Below are positions 18,927 to 26,307 of a stretch of 64,000 bases of DNA, in pieces. This stretch comes from a virus. Location of the stretch: the IMG/VR virus record IMGVR_UViG_3300010375_000001, positions 1-64,000 of that record. One strand, 5' to 3'. The notes below the pieces were generated by a model. That model saw only the letters and a list, made by a program, of their open reading frames with translations. It did not search any database and was not told where the DNA came from. Within the stretch, counting starts at the first letter, position 1; every line of letters starts with the position of its first letter. The position numbers and the translations under genes are program-made.

Positions 18927-20225
18927 ATGGCACTCAAAAAAGTTGGCTTAGGAGAATATAACGCTTTTGTTATCGGGATCGATAACCAGGTGTACGATGG
19001 AACTACCGGCACGCCGACAAAAGTGCCGGGGCAACCAGCAAAGGCGGTCGATGTACAAGGCGGCCTTCATACCCACGGCTTAATCGATGATGCGGGCAAT
19101 GCCTGGGGTTGGGGCGACAATGCAAGCCAGTGGGCCGGACCCGGAACTACGACTCCCATAACCGCTGCCACAAAGTTTGCCAGTGGGGTTAAGCAGATCG
19201 TCCCCTATTTCACAGCCGGCGAAGGCTTTGCCGTCATTAAAGCAGACGGCTCCCTGTGGATGTATGGAAACACGACGCAAGGACTTAGCGGAGATGGTAC
19301 AGGCGGTTCGGCAACTACCTCCGTTCCTGTGCGCGTTAAGTTTCCGGCGGGAACGGTCATTATAGATGTATGGATTAACGGATGTGCTTTCGCTTTGGAT
19401 AGCGTCGGAAACGTCTATAGCTGGGGGTTTGCCGGAGGTCAAAACGCCGCTGCCGTGCTGGCTCAGGGGACTAACAGCCCCGTATCGAACGTGCCCACTA
19501 AAGTGCCTTTGCCTGGGCCGGCAGTCGCGATCTGCGGCCACCAATGGGCAGTTCATTTCCTTCTGGCCAATGGGCAGCTATACGCCTGCGGGTCCGATTC
19601 CCGCTACTACGGTTATGTCCTTTTCCAATTGCCTGCGCTTCCGAATGCCCCGATCCGGGTCGATACGCTCTATAAATTCCCCGCTGCGATATTGCAAATA
19701 AGCGCCAACTACATGACCACCTACGCCATCCTGGTGGATGGCTCCCTATGGGCATGGGGGGAAAACACTTCGGGAACCGTAGGCAACGGGCAGGAAACGA
19801 ACATGCTGGCGACCAATCCCCAGTATTCGGCGCCGTGGTTTAATTCTCCGCAATGGAACTTGCCCACCAATCAAGGGGGTGCCTTATTCCAACAACTGCC
19901 TGTTCAAGTAAGTAAAGGGATCAAGTTCGTCCATTTGAAACGCGGGACTTGTTATGTGATGTACATGTGGGCTGAAGATGCGAGTGGACAGCTTTATTCG
20001 GTAGGCCGCAACAAAAGCTACGTATGTTGGAATGGGAAAGGCGGTTCCTCTACGCTGCAAGCCACTCAGCCCAATCTGTGGGATGTGCTGACGTTTACGC
20101 CCATCATAAATTATTCATCCGTTTTTGGAAATGTTCCCGTGCCTACCCCGCCTACACCATGTCCGAGCATATTGAAAGTGATGACTATTGTGACGTGGTC
20201 CGATGGACATGTAAGCACTTACTAA
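18927..20225 (+). CDS. RCC1-repeat (beta-propeller) tail-tip or adhesin protein
   Basis: 432 residues with at least six RCC1-type blades, visible as GWGDNASQW, SLWMYGNTTQG, VYSWGFAGG, LYACGSD, LWAWGENTSG and LYSVGRN, each near a G-h-x-h-x-x-G core. RCC1 propellers in phage proteins are generally binding modules. It directly follows the fibre gene, so host-surface recognition is likely. The C-terminal ~25 residues after a Pro-rich linker (TPPTPC) form a separate small beta segment. Confidence 0.7.
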   Translation: MALKKVGLGEYNAFVIGIDNQVYDGTTGTPTKVPGQPAKAVDVQGGLHTHGLIDDAGNAWGWGDNASQWAGPGTTTPITAATKFASGVKQIVPYFTAGEGFAVIKADGSLWMYGNTTQGLSGDGTGGSATTSVPVRVKFPAGTVIIDVWINGCAFALDSVGNVYSWGFAGGQNAAAVLAQGTNSPVSNVPTKVPLPGPAVAICGHQWAVHFLLANGQLYACGSDSRYYGYVLFQLPALPNAPIRVDTLYKFPAAILQISANYMTTYAILVDGSLWAWGENTSGTVGNGQETNMLATNPQYSAPWFNSPQWNLPTNQGGALFQQLPVQVSKGIKFVHLKRGTCYVMYMWAEDASGQLYSVGRNKSYVCWNGKGGSSTLQATQPNLWDVLTFTPIINYSSVFGNVPVPTPPTPCPSILKVMTIVTWSDGHVSTY

Positions 20226-20226
20226 A

Positions 20227-20466
20227 ATGGAAAAAGAATGGCTCCAGTACGGGGTACTTGGATTGGTTGTCATAGGCATGGCTTATTATATTCTATATAT
20301 CGAGCGAGAGCGCTCCAAGGAGCGAAAGGAATGGCGGGATGTACTCGAAAAGCAGCAGGAGCGTGTGAACGATATTGCGGACGAGAACAATAAGATAATC
20401 CGGGAGCACACCAATATTTTGATTGGATTAAAAACTCTTCTTGAAAACCGTAGATATGAGCGCTAA
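20227..20466 (+). CDS. Small membrane protein with coiled coil (holin/spanin-type candidate)
   Basis: 79 residues: one membrane segment (about residues 9-26) followed by a charged coiled coil (ERERSKERKEW onward). This layout is that of BhlA/UviB-like holins and of inner-membrane spanin subunits. It opens the lysis block that ends with the M15 endolysin. It overlaps the next membrane gene by 11 bases. Confidence 0.6.
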   Translation: MEKEWLQYGVLGLVVIGMAYYILYIERERSKERKEWRDVLEKQQERVNDIADENNKIIREHTNILIGLKTLLENRRYER

Positions 20467-20749
20467 TCTATTTGTGTCTGAACTCCTTCTGGTCATGATC
20501 GCATCAATGGGATTCATCGTCTTCTGGCAACTTTATCGATCCAAGGACGGAATGCTCAGGAAAATCATGATGTTCTACTTTCTGACGGAAGTCTTTATGT
20601 TTTCCACCTTCGCGATTTACTGGTGGATGAAGAGTAGGAAGATGATACAGTTTTCAATTGTTTATCTACTGCCCATTTGGTTACTGCCCAAGGTGATTAT
20701 AAAAATTTTGTTTCTGGACTGGTTACGTCGAAATCGATCTAATGATTAA
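20456..20749 (+). CDS. Small polytopic membrane protein, holin candidate
   Basis: 97 residues from the ATG at 20456, chosen because it overlaps the previous stop and is preceded by GTAGAT-type coupling sequence; an upstream in-frame ATG at 20441 lies within the previous gene. Three hydrophobic segments (about residues 5-23, 37-54 and 62-83) and a basic C-terminus RRNRSND match a class I holin layout. The exact lysis role is inferred from neighbours. Confidence 0.55.
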   Translation: MSANLFVSELLLVMIASMGFIVFWQLYRSKDGMLRKIMMFYFLTEVFMFSTFAIYWWMKSRKMIQFSIVYLLPIWLLPKVIIKILFLDWLRRNRSND

Positions 20750-20760
20750 AAAGTAATGCT

Positions 20761-21549
20761 ATGCAAAACAACGCGTTCATTGATTTCGTATCGGAGATCT
20801 TCCAACGCTTGACTTCGAAGACGCCGAAATTTTTCGTTATATGGCAATGGATCAGCGCTACCGTCGCGGCGGTAACGGGGCTCCCCGGCTTCTTGCAGGA
20901 TATCGGCGTTACGCTGCCCAAGGCCCTGGCCATTGGTGAAAATAAAATAGTCGCTATCGCCAGTCTCGTGGCTCTTGTCATGGCCAAACTTCCCGTACAA
21001 CAAACGGTCGTAAATAAGGATGCCACTGGCGCTCCATTAACAAAGACCGATCCGGCAAAAACTCCTTTTACGGCGAAAGACCAGATTAAAAAAATGATTG
21101 GCATGAAATACGTCTTTCTTCTGCTCTTGTGCGCCATCTCTTTCAATGTTTCGGCCCAGAGTCCATTCCGTCCTCTAACCAAACTGAATGCGCCGGGCAA
21201 GAAGTATTTACATGCTTTGACGACTCCTGATTCAACATTAAACACTTGGCGATTTATCGCTGACATTGCCGCCTATGCGGAGCCGGGAAACATACTGATG
21301 GCCGGAGTAGGTTATGGCTACCAGCATCTGAAATATAATTTTGCTGCCGCAAAATGGAATGCGCAGTGGTCCATCAACGCGGTAGGATTTGCGGGAGGAA
21401 GTGTTGCACCGACCACGCCGGCAAGTATAGTTTCATTCGGGGTTATGGCCGGTATCGATAATAATTTATTTATGGCCGGCCCAATATATAATCCGGGAAC
21501 AAAACAATTTGGGATTGCCCTTTCGATCGGCATCTCTTTGAATAACTAA
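20761..21549 (+). CDS. Lysis-block fusion: membrane domain plus internal signal peptide and beta-barrel-like domain
   Basis: 262 residues with two unlike halves. Residues 1-112 have hydrophobic segments (about 25-45 and 60-78) and resemble phage holin-like proteins. At residues about 113-133 there is a textbook signal peptide (MKYVFLLLLCAISFNVSAQ) with its own candidate starts, M113 and M116. Residues 134-262 are beta-rich with alternating Gly/aromatic residues, like a small outer-membrane barrel. It may be expressed as one protein spanning both membranes or as two products from in-frame starts. It lies just upstream of the endolysin. Confidence 0.55.
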   Translation: MQNNAFIDFVSEIFQRLTSKTPKFFVIWQWISATVAAVTGLPGFLQDIGVTLPKALAIGENKIVAIASLVALVMAKLPVQQTVVNKDATGAPLTKTDPAKTPFTAKDQIKKMIGMKYVFLLLLCAISFNVSAQSPFRPLTKLNAPGKKYLHALTTPDSTLNTWRFIADIAAYAEPGNILMAGVGYGYQHLKYNFAAAKWNAQWSINAVGFAGGSVAPTTPASIVSFGVMAGIDNNLFMAGPIYNPGTKQFGIALSIGISLNN

Positions 21550-21619
21550 AAATCCCCGCCCGATTGCTCGAACGGGGAATCCCCATATAGATGTCTGTCT
21601 CGCATCAAATGTACAAAAA

Positions 21620-22084
21620 ATGCGAGACCTCAACAATATTCCCAGGATTAATTTATTGCACCCGAAGGTTGCCAATCTCTTCCGGCAATTCATTGACGCC
21701 GCAGAAGAAAAATTGGGGATAACAATATACGTAGTCTCCACGCTGCGCACATTCGAAGAGCAGCAGCTGGAGTATAACAAAGGACGAACCACGCCCGGGG
21801 CTATAGTTACGTGGAGTCCTCCAGGCAGTTCGTACCATAATTATGGATTAGCTGCCGATATCTGCCCATTTAAGAAAGACGCCCATGGCTTAGACTGGGG
21901 GTATGACTTCAGCAAGTTGGCACCAATTGCTGCCGAGTTCGGTATTACCTGGGGTGGCAACTTCCCTGTTGACAAGAAAGATCCCGATCATTTCGAGAAC
22001 AAGATGGGCTACAACTGGCGGGACTTACTCCATAAATACAATGCACATGATTTTATTGCCGGCACAACCTATGTCAATCTATGA
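21620..22084 (+). CDS. Endolysin, M15-family (L-alanyl-D-glutamate peptidase type)
   Basis: 154 residues with the M15 zinc-site signature: SSYHNYGLAAD gives H73 and D80, and DPDHFE gives H124. This is the pattern of VanY/CwlK/Ply500-type peptidases that cut peptidoglycan stem peptides. There is no signal peptide, so release to the periplasm would need a holin, and candidates precede it. Its end overlaps the next gene (ATGA). Confidence 0.88.
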   Translation: MRDLNNIPRINLLHPKVANLFRQFIDAAEEKLGITIYVVSTLRTFEEQQLEYNKGRTTPGAIVTWSPPGSSYHNYGLAADICPFKKDAHGLDWGYDFSKLAPIAAEFGITWGGNFPVDKKDPDHFENKMGYNWRDLLHKYNAHDFIAGTTYVNL

Positions 22085-22590
22085 ATATTTTATCCATCAT
22101 CATAGGACTCGCAATCGCAATACTCATGGTACAGATAATCATTAATGTGCGCGAGCACTCGCACAGGCATACAAAAACATTCTTGATACTAAAATCTATC
22201 CGTTTTCATCACATCAAAATAGAGGGAATAATTATGTCAGCACAATTGAACGTGAACGAGCTCTTGGTTGGGACGCTCGGTCTCGTAGATCATGCCACAC
22301 AACAACCGATTACAGCTACGTTCACCAATGTTTCTGTATCCAGCAGCGACACGAGTATCTTCACTGCATCACTGGATGGCTCCGGCAACGTCGATGTGGA
22401 TGGCATATCCGCTGGTTCCGGCACCCTTTCCATTTCGGCGGATGCCACGTATGTCGATCCGGCTACTCAGGCCACGGTGACCTTCACGAAGGTTCTTACC
22501 GTCAGCGTAACCGTTTCGCCGGCTACTACCGCAACTGACCTCGTTGTCACGTTCGGAACGCCGCAACCGATCCCTGGTGGAGGGGTATAA
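22081..22590 (+). CDS. Ig-like (BIG2-type) decoration/adhesion protein, possibly with an N-terminal membrane peptide
   Basis: 169 residues. The first ~50 (hydrophobic MNILSIIIGLAIAILMV, then His/Lys-rich) may be a separate short membrane peptide reading in frame into the second part. An alternative start at 22234 (MSAQLNVNEL, preceded by an A-rich box AGAGGGAATAATT) would give a 118-residue protein with a typical bacterial Ig-like fold: Val/Thr/Ser-rich strands and repeated S-G-x-G turns. Such proteins decorate Bacteroidota phage capsids. A strong terminator follows. Confidence 0.6.
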   Translation: MNILSIIIGLAIAILMVQIIINVREHSHRHTKTFLILKSIRFHHIKIEGIIMSAQLNVNELLVGTLGLVDHATQQPITATFTNVSVSSSDTSIFTASLDGSGNVDVDGISAGSGTLSISADATYVDPATQATVTFTKVLTVSVTVSPATTATDLVVTFGTPQPIPGGGV

Positions 22591-22592
22591 AT

Positions 22593-22622
22593 AATAAGGC
22601 CCCCTAATCCGGGGGCCTTATT
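22593..22622. terminator. Bidirectional rho-independent terminator, end of late operon
   Basis: A 12-bp inverted repeat AATAAGGCCCCC/GGGGGCCTTATT with a 6-base loop. It serves the plus-strand virion/lysis operon and the converging minus-strand gene that ends at 22604. Confidence 0.9.
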
Positions 22623-22954
22623 AAATCTCGGATGTCGATGGTTGGTGGATATTCCTCCTGGTAAGCGCTTCGACTATACTCCCAGTTGCGTTTTCGTGCC
22701 ATTTCGTTATTGCACTTGAAGCACCATAGCTCGACCGTATGTCGATTGTAGTGATCTTCAATGAAACGCCTGATATCGAAACGATCGTAAACATGTTGCA
22801 CGGTTGGCATGTTTGCTGGAGGATGGCGTCGTTCGCCACTCATTTTATATCGTTGCATGAGCTGTATACCACAATTCGCGCAGGTATTGTGTTTTTGGAC
22901 CAACTGTCCTAGATAGAGTCTATTTCGCTTTCGGACTCCGTTTTTCGTAGCCAT
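22604..22954 (-). CDS. HNH-like zinc-binding protein (putative endonuclease)
   Basis: 116 residues with CANCG near the N-terminus, a central QHVYDR and a late CFKCNNEMARKRN. Two CxxC pairs around a His and an Asn in this order are the frame of HNH nucleases, although the canonical DHxxP is not obvious. It sits alone between the late-operon terminator and the integrase. It may nick or cut DNA during packaging or replication, but a structural zinc protein is possible. Confidence 0.5.
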   Translation of the reverse strand: MATKNGVRKRNRLYLGQLVQKHNTCANCGIQLMQRYKMSGERRHPPANMPTVQHVYDRFDIRRFIEDHYNRHTVELWCFKCNNEMARKRNWEYSRSAYQEEYPPTIDIRDLIRPPD

Positions 22955-22971
22955 TCCACAATATAAAAAAA

Positions 22972-22995
22972 ACCCGCTGCTTTGCAGCAGCGGGT
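22972..22995 (-). terminator. Integrase terminator
   Basis: A 9-bp stem ACCCGCTGC/GCAGCGGGT with a 6-base loop; on the minus strand it is followed by an 8-base U-run, so it ends the integrase transcript. On the plus strand it is directly followed by CGAACTAAAAACAAATG, the same initiation box used throughout 45-58 kb. Confidence 0.85.
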
Positions 22996-23075
22996 CGAAC
23001 TAAAAACAAATGGGCGCTACGCTCAGATGGTTTGTACAAAAGTAAGGGTTTCAGGCAAATGTGCAAATTTTTGCC

Positions 23076-24476
23076 CTAAAATTTCTTTGCCCGTGCATTA
23101 TTAATGGCCAAATTCAAGCCCAGATCCCGGAGATAGGTCTCGAACTCCGTCACCGACTTATGCCGGCACCAAGCCTGTATTTCGGCTGCTGTGGCACCAG
23201 CGCGGAACAGATCGATTACCCGCTTGTGCTTCCATCCGTAGATCGTATAGTCTTCGTGGATGCCGTTGGGCTTACGCACATGCTCGCGCCAGAACCAAGC
23301 AAACCGGCTTTCTGCGTGGCATTCGGGGCCGGGTTTGTCTTCCTTACCGAAGATATAGTACTCGCCGGGCGCTTTATCTACCCCCATCTCTCTTAACATC
23401 ATTTCCAGCTCAGGATCAAGCGGGATATAGCCCCCTTGACCGCCCTTGGCGCGGAGCGGATCGATGTAGATCTGGCCGTCGGCGAAACGAATATCTTTAC
23501 ATTTCAGCTGTCGCGTTTCTTCATCGGGCCGGGTCAGGGTATAATACACCGTCATGCAGAACCGGTAGGTGGCTAGTCCGATATCGGATACCTTGTGATG
23601 AAGTAGCAAGTGCTTTACTCGCTCCGCCATGGCATCGTCATAAGCCGTGTGGCGCGTCTTGTCCACGTGAGTAAGCTTCTTCACCTTTTCAGCCGGCGAC
23701 TCCTTAATCCATTCTTCGTCCTTTACGAACTTAAAGAGGGTTCTGAGCTTGGTCACCTTATCGTTGTAGGTGCCCTTCTTCCAATCCTTCTCCTCGCGCT
23801 TGGTGCGCAACATATCATTCAGGTCATCCTTGGTGATGTCTTTGATAGAACCTTTGACCCGGTCTCCCAGCCATTCCCCTAGCAGGCGGGTAATCACTTC
23901 ATAGGATAACCTGCTGGAACTGCCTTCCGGATGAATCATCAAGAATTTTTTCATAGCAGCTTCGATAGTCACCTTTGGCTTGGTGTCCTTCGTAATAGCC
24001 ACCATGGGAACATGTTGGCCCGTCTGCTGGTTGTACTCGTCGATGATATCTTGGAATGGGTTTAACCCATTTTGCAAGAGTAACTTGACTGAATGCAAAA
24101 GCTCTTCGGCGCACTGCTCGTAGTCTTCTTCAGATACCGTATTGAGTTTACCCTTTACCCGGAAGCGGGCCCAGTCCAGCAGCTCGCCCTTTTTATTCAG
24201 CCATTCCTTTTTGATCAGGCCGGGCGGCAGCTTCTGGAAAAGGTCGGGTGGTATCCGGTGATGATACTCAACGTAGTGGCCATTCTTCGCCTCGACGAGG
24301 CGCACGCCATAATACCGGTTAGACTTCTTTGACACTCGTTTGACACTTGGGTTAATTAAAAATACGGAATTTCTGGTAATCAGCGTGTTGCAGGGATTTC
24401 CGTTGATCGCCTGCATCAATGGAACACTTTCGGCCGGGGAGCCGTCATTGATTTTGAGGTGGTTGCGATGAGACAT
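23076..24476 (-). CDS. int: Tyrosine recombinase / phage integrase
   Basis: 466 residues from the ATG at 24476, chosen because it follows an A-rich stretch (CAAAAATACAAAAC); an upstream in-frame ATG at 24515 overlaps a repeat. The order is an arm-type N-terminal domain (about residues 45-110), a SAM-like core-binding domain (about 165-265) and a catalytic domain with TRPDEETRQLK (Arg), a Lys in RAKGGQGG, WKHKRVIDLF (H-x-x-R region), RHKS and the nucleophile near Y448 in ETYLRD. It would catalyse site-specific integration and excision. No attachment core was identified. Confidence 0.85.
   Translation of the reverse strand: MSHRNHLKINDGSPAESVPLMQAINGNPCNTLITRNSVFLINPSVKRVSKKSNRYYGVRLVEAKNGHYVEYHHRIPPDLFQKLPPGLIKKEWLNKKGELLDWARFRVKGKLNTVSEEDYEQCAEELLHSVKLLLQNGLNPFQDIIDEYNQQTGQHVPMVAITKDTKPKVTIEAAMKKFLMIHPEGSSSRLSYEVITRLLGEWLGDRVKGSIKDITKDDLNDMLRTKREEKDWKKGTYNDKVTKLRTLFKFVKDEEWIKESPAEKVKKLTHVDKTRHTAYDDAMAERVKHLLLHHKVSDIGLATYRFCMTVYYTLTRPDEETRQLKCKDIRFADGQIYIDPLRAKGGQGGYIPLDPELEMMLREMGVDKAPGEYYIFGKEDKPGPECHAESRFAWFWREHVRKPNGIHEDYTIYGWKHKRVIDLFRAGATAAEIQAWCRHKSVTEFETYLRDLGLNLAINNARAKKF
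24328..24346. repeat. 19-bp direct repeat, copy 1 (inside the 5' end of int)
   Basis: TTTGACACTCGTTTGACAC, itself two TTTGACAC octamers 3 bases apart. An identical copy lies at 24497-24515, giving four octamers around the integrase start. They may be arm-type integrase sites or an autoregulatory operator. Confidence 0.7.
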
Positions 24477-24496
24477 GTTTTGTATTTTTGTAGATT

Positions 24497-24515
24497 TTTG
24501 ACACTCGTTTGACAC
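24497..24515. repeat. 19-bp direct repeat, copy 2 (upstream of int start)
   Basis: Identical to 24328-24346; the two copies start 169 bp apart and flank the integrase start codon. Located between that start and the TTGTAC-type element at 24522. Confidence 0.7.
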
Positions 24516-24521
24516 CGAGTT

Positions 24522-24549
24522 TTGTACAATGATACAACGAACAGCACAA
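24522..24549. promoter_or_regulatory. TTGTAC-family operator between int and the divergent gene
   Basis: Contains TTGTAC, GATACAACGAACAG and CACAA half-sites, matching the operator family seen at 30741, 32639, 39222, 40352, 41166, 43283 and 43892. It lies in the divergent control region of the integrase and the plus-strand gene at 24652. Confidence 0.5.
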
Positions 24550-24651
24550 TATTACAATAGTTTTTCGTATTTTTGATGGAGACCCGGCAAAGATCAACCC
24601 AGTTGAGAGAGCGCCACCCGAAAGAGTTTCGTTTCTAAACTACATTCTAAA

Positions 24652-24999
24652 ATGAAAATACCGAAGAAAAATATCATTCCTTTGGAGATGAGCGACGCGG
24701 ACATGAAGCGCTTTTGGGAGATGATTCAAAAAGGTGATCCGCGTTGCAGGTTTCAGCCGGGCGATCGAGTGTATAAGGCCAGAAGCATCGAAGAGAACGA
24801 ATTAACGCCAATAGGAACGAAGGGTACAGTTATAGGCGCCATGTATATAGATGACACGACTGCGATAGACAAAGATGCCTATTGGATATTTTGGGATGGT
24901 AACCCGATGGCCATTACATCTGTCGGCCGTCGCCTCGAAAAACTAGACGAGCCGCCGCAGAAGCTAAAACCCGGCCTGATGCCGTTTAAGATAAAATAA
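24652..24999 (+). CDS. Hypothetical phage protein (115 aa)
   Basis: A soluble mixed alpha/beta protein with a central segment GTKGTVIGAMYIDDTTA that looks like a small barrel or SH3-like strand region. No family recognised. The ATG follows CTAAACTACATTCTAAA. The gene is transcribed away from the integrase and ends in a bidirectional terminator. Confidence 0.6.
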   Translation: MKIPKKNIIPLEMSDADMKRFWEMIQKGDPRCRFQPGDRVYKARSIEENELTPIGTKGTVIGAMYIDDTTAIDKDAYWIFWDGNPMAITSVGRRLEKLDEPPQKLKPGLMPFKIK

Positions 25000-25030
25000 A
25001 GAAGCCCCCAATCGGGGGCTTCTTTATTTT
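24992..25030. terminator. Bidirectional terminator
   Basis: A long palindrome with core stem GAAGCCCCC/GGGGGCTTC, A-run on one side and T-run on the other. It serves the plus-strand gene ending at 24999 and the minus-strand gene ending at 25024. Confidence 0.9.
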
Positions 25031-25266
25031 ATCTTACCTTTCTTCTGCTGTCGCCCCTTGGCGAAATAATCATTGACTGCCGCTATACAAGATTCAATAC
25101 ACTGCTCGATTTCGCCGCTTGCGCTTGAATATGGTGAGCTCATGTAACTCACAGGATAACGAATGATCACTAACCACTCGGGCGACCTGAAGCTTGCATG
25201 GAAATACATTTCAAGTCCACATTGGTGGGCGATGCAAAGTTGAACAAGATCGTTAAGTCTTTTCAT
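25024..25266 (-). CDS. Small hypothetical protein coupled to the macro-domain gene
   Basis: 80 residues starting MKRLNDLVQLC at 25266; this ATG overlaps the stop of the macro-domain gene (ATGA). Basic C-terminus KGRQQKKGKIK. No family recognised. Being translationally coupled, it probably works with or alongside the macro protein. Confidence 0.6.
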   Translation of the reverse strand: MKRLNDLVQLCIAHQCGLEMYFHASFRSPEWLVIIRYPVSYMSSPYSSASGEIEQCIESCIAAVNDYFAKGRQQKKGKIK

Positions 25267-25715
25267 TTGATGGGGGGATATACGTAAATCTCCGCCTCCA
25301 AATCTTTCAGCCAGTATTCTATGAACGATTTTACCCGTTCCCAATCCAACCCTCCGTTGCCGCAACCCAAGGCGGGTATCGCAATAGAAGGGGTGTCTTT
25401 GGCAATAATCGTCTTTTTTAACGCGTTCAAGCCGCTGGCAATATAGTTGTATTCAGATGGATTCCTCCAGTGCCGTTTCGTCGGAAAGTTTATGATCAGC
25501 CGCTTGCCGTGTAGATCAGCCTCCTCGTAGCAAAACAGTTTACCGATGCCGATATGACCGCGCTCGCAGGCCTTCGCGTACGCGTCAAAATTGGCCGGAT
25601 ACCGCTCCTTGATCGCCAACGCCAAGCCTTTTCCCATCACGCCAACCAGGTTGACGGGGTTCACGATGGCATAGGCTTTCGTGTCGAGGATGTTACCGGT
25701 GCAGTAGGTGATCAT
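25263..25715 (-). CDS. Macro-domain protein (ADP-ribose processing)
   Basis: 150 residues making up essentially a lone macro domain. GNILDTKAYAIVNPVN and GVMGKGLALAIKERYP (residues about 7-40) form the ADP-ribose-binding loop 1, and IPALGCGNGGLDW (about 113-125) the second binding loop. The GCGNGGLDW type resembles Poa1p/DarG-like macrodomains that hydrolyse ADP-ribosyl phosphate or remove ADP-ribose from DNA or protein. No DarT-like partner is adjacent, so counter-defence against a host ADP-ribosyltransferase is a reasonable inference. Its leader carries tRNA-like elements. Confidence 0.88.
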   Translation of the reverse strand: MITYCTGNILDTKAYAIVNPVNLVGVMGKGLALAIKERYPANFDAYAKACERGHIGIGKLFCYEEADLHGKRLIINFPTKRHWRNPSEYNYIASGLNALKKTIIAKDTPSIAIPALGCGNGGLDWERVKSFIEYWLKDLEAEIYVYPPIK

Positions 25716-25739
25716 GGTTAGCTTATATAATCCTTTTGT

Positions 25740-25809
25740 TGTCTGTGGGGGACTCGAACTCCCATCTACTGACCTAATGCCAGCATACTACCAATTATAC
25801 TAACAGACA
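25740..25809 (-). tRNA. tRNA-like element with defective anticodon arm, in the macro gene leader
   Basis: Perfect 7-bp acceptor stem (TGTCTGT/ACAGACA), a canonical D arm with AATTGG in the loop (stem GTAT/GTAT) and a T arm with the loop TTCGAGT and one A-C mismatch. The anticodon stem GCTGG/TCAGT uses two G-U pairs and its 7-base loop is CATTAGG. That puts A rather than U at position 33 and TTA at the anticodon position. An ochre-reading tRNA is implausible because TAA is used as a stop here. It may be a decayed tRNA or a tRNA-like leader. Confidence 0.5.
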
Positions 25810-25813
25810 GACC

Positions 25814-25885
25814 AACCGAGACGGGATTCGCACCCGCAACCTCCGGCGAAACGCGCGGACTCTAAAAATTAAAGCTACTCGGATT
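25814..25885 (-). pseudogene. Degenerate tRNA-like element
   Basis: Next to the previous element. It has a closing stem CCGAG/CTCGG extended by A-T pairs with one bulge, a D-arm-like TAGCTT...TAGAGT lacking the GG pair, and a T arm GCGGG/CCCGT with loop TGCGAAT. The anticodon arm cannot be folded into 5 bp plus 7 nt. A further hairpin with a TTCG loop follows at about 25886-25918. It looks like a relic tRNA whose acceptor/T-arm half alone is kept. Confidence 0.4.
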
Positions 25886-25921
25886 TCTCAACGTCGCACG
25901 AACGACCTGAGCTATTTTCGC

Positions 25922-26203
25922 TTACTCCTCCGTCGCAGGCGGCGGTATGTACTCCTGCGGAAACTTTTCTCCAGTCCATAGGATCGGCTTATCAAGAGCC
26001 AGCAGCTGGTACTCTAAATCGGGACGAATATCCTCCAGATATTCACTACCTACGGGATGGCCTCTATCCGCATACGAATGTGGAACAGATTGCCCCTCAT
26101 CGTAGTAGCAAGTCCTGATTTCAAAATAAGGATCGGTACGCCCCAATTTCTTGGAGACTTCATCCGTCCGTTCTATAGCCATTAGCCGGTAATTCCAAGT
26201 CAT
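25922..26203 (-). CDS. Small conserved phage protein (MTWNYR family)
   Basis: 93 residues beginning MTWNYRLMAIE with a central YFEIRTCYYDE and a C-terminal LEYQLLALDKPIL. Short proteins with this opening and the 'ALDKP' end are common in phages and plasmids; their function is unknown. Preceded by a structured leader at 26220-26302 and the A-rich box TTTAAACCAAATTT. Confidence 0.65.
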   Translation of the reverse strand: MTWNYRLMAIERTDEVSKKLGRTDPYFEIRTCYYDEGQSVPHSYADRGHPVGSEYLEDIRPDLEYQLLALDKPILWTGEKFPQEYIPPPATEE

Positions 26204-26219
26204 AAATTTGGTTTAAAAG

Positions 26220-26302
26220 AAGGGGGGCCCAGGACGGCCCCTTTGCCATAGGCTCGTCCCACCGCTGCTATGCCAGTCCCTTCGATGCGGCTGGCCCCCC
26301 TT
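26220..26302 (-). promoter_or_regulatory. Structured leader RNA of the MTWNYR-family gene
   Basis: A perfect 10-bp closing stem AAGGGGGGCC/GGCCCCCCTT encloses about 63 bases with further pairings (GGAC/GTCC and CATAG/CTATG). It ends 17 bases before the start codon on the minus strand. There is no U-run, so it is not a simple terminator. Placement resembles the plus-strand leader elements at 44-58 kb, though the fold differs. Confidence 0.5.
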
Positions 26303-26307
26303 TGGAA

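Noticed and set aside
22081-22233. Treating the N-terminal hydrophobic part as a separate certain gene
   Set aside because: It reads in frame into the Ig-like domain without a stop; noted as an alternative start instead.
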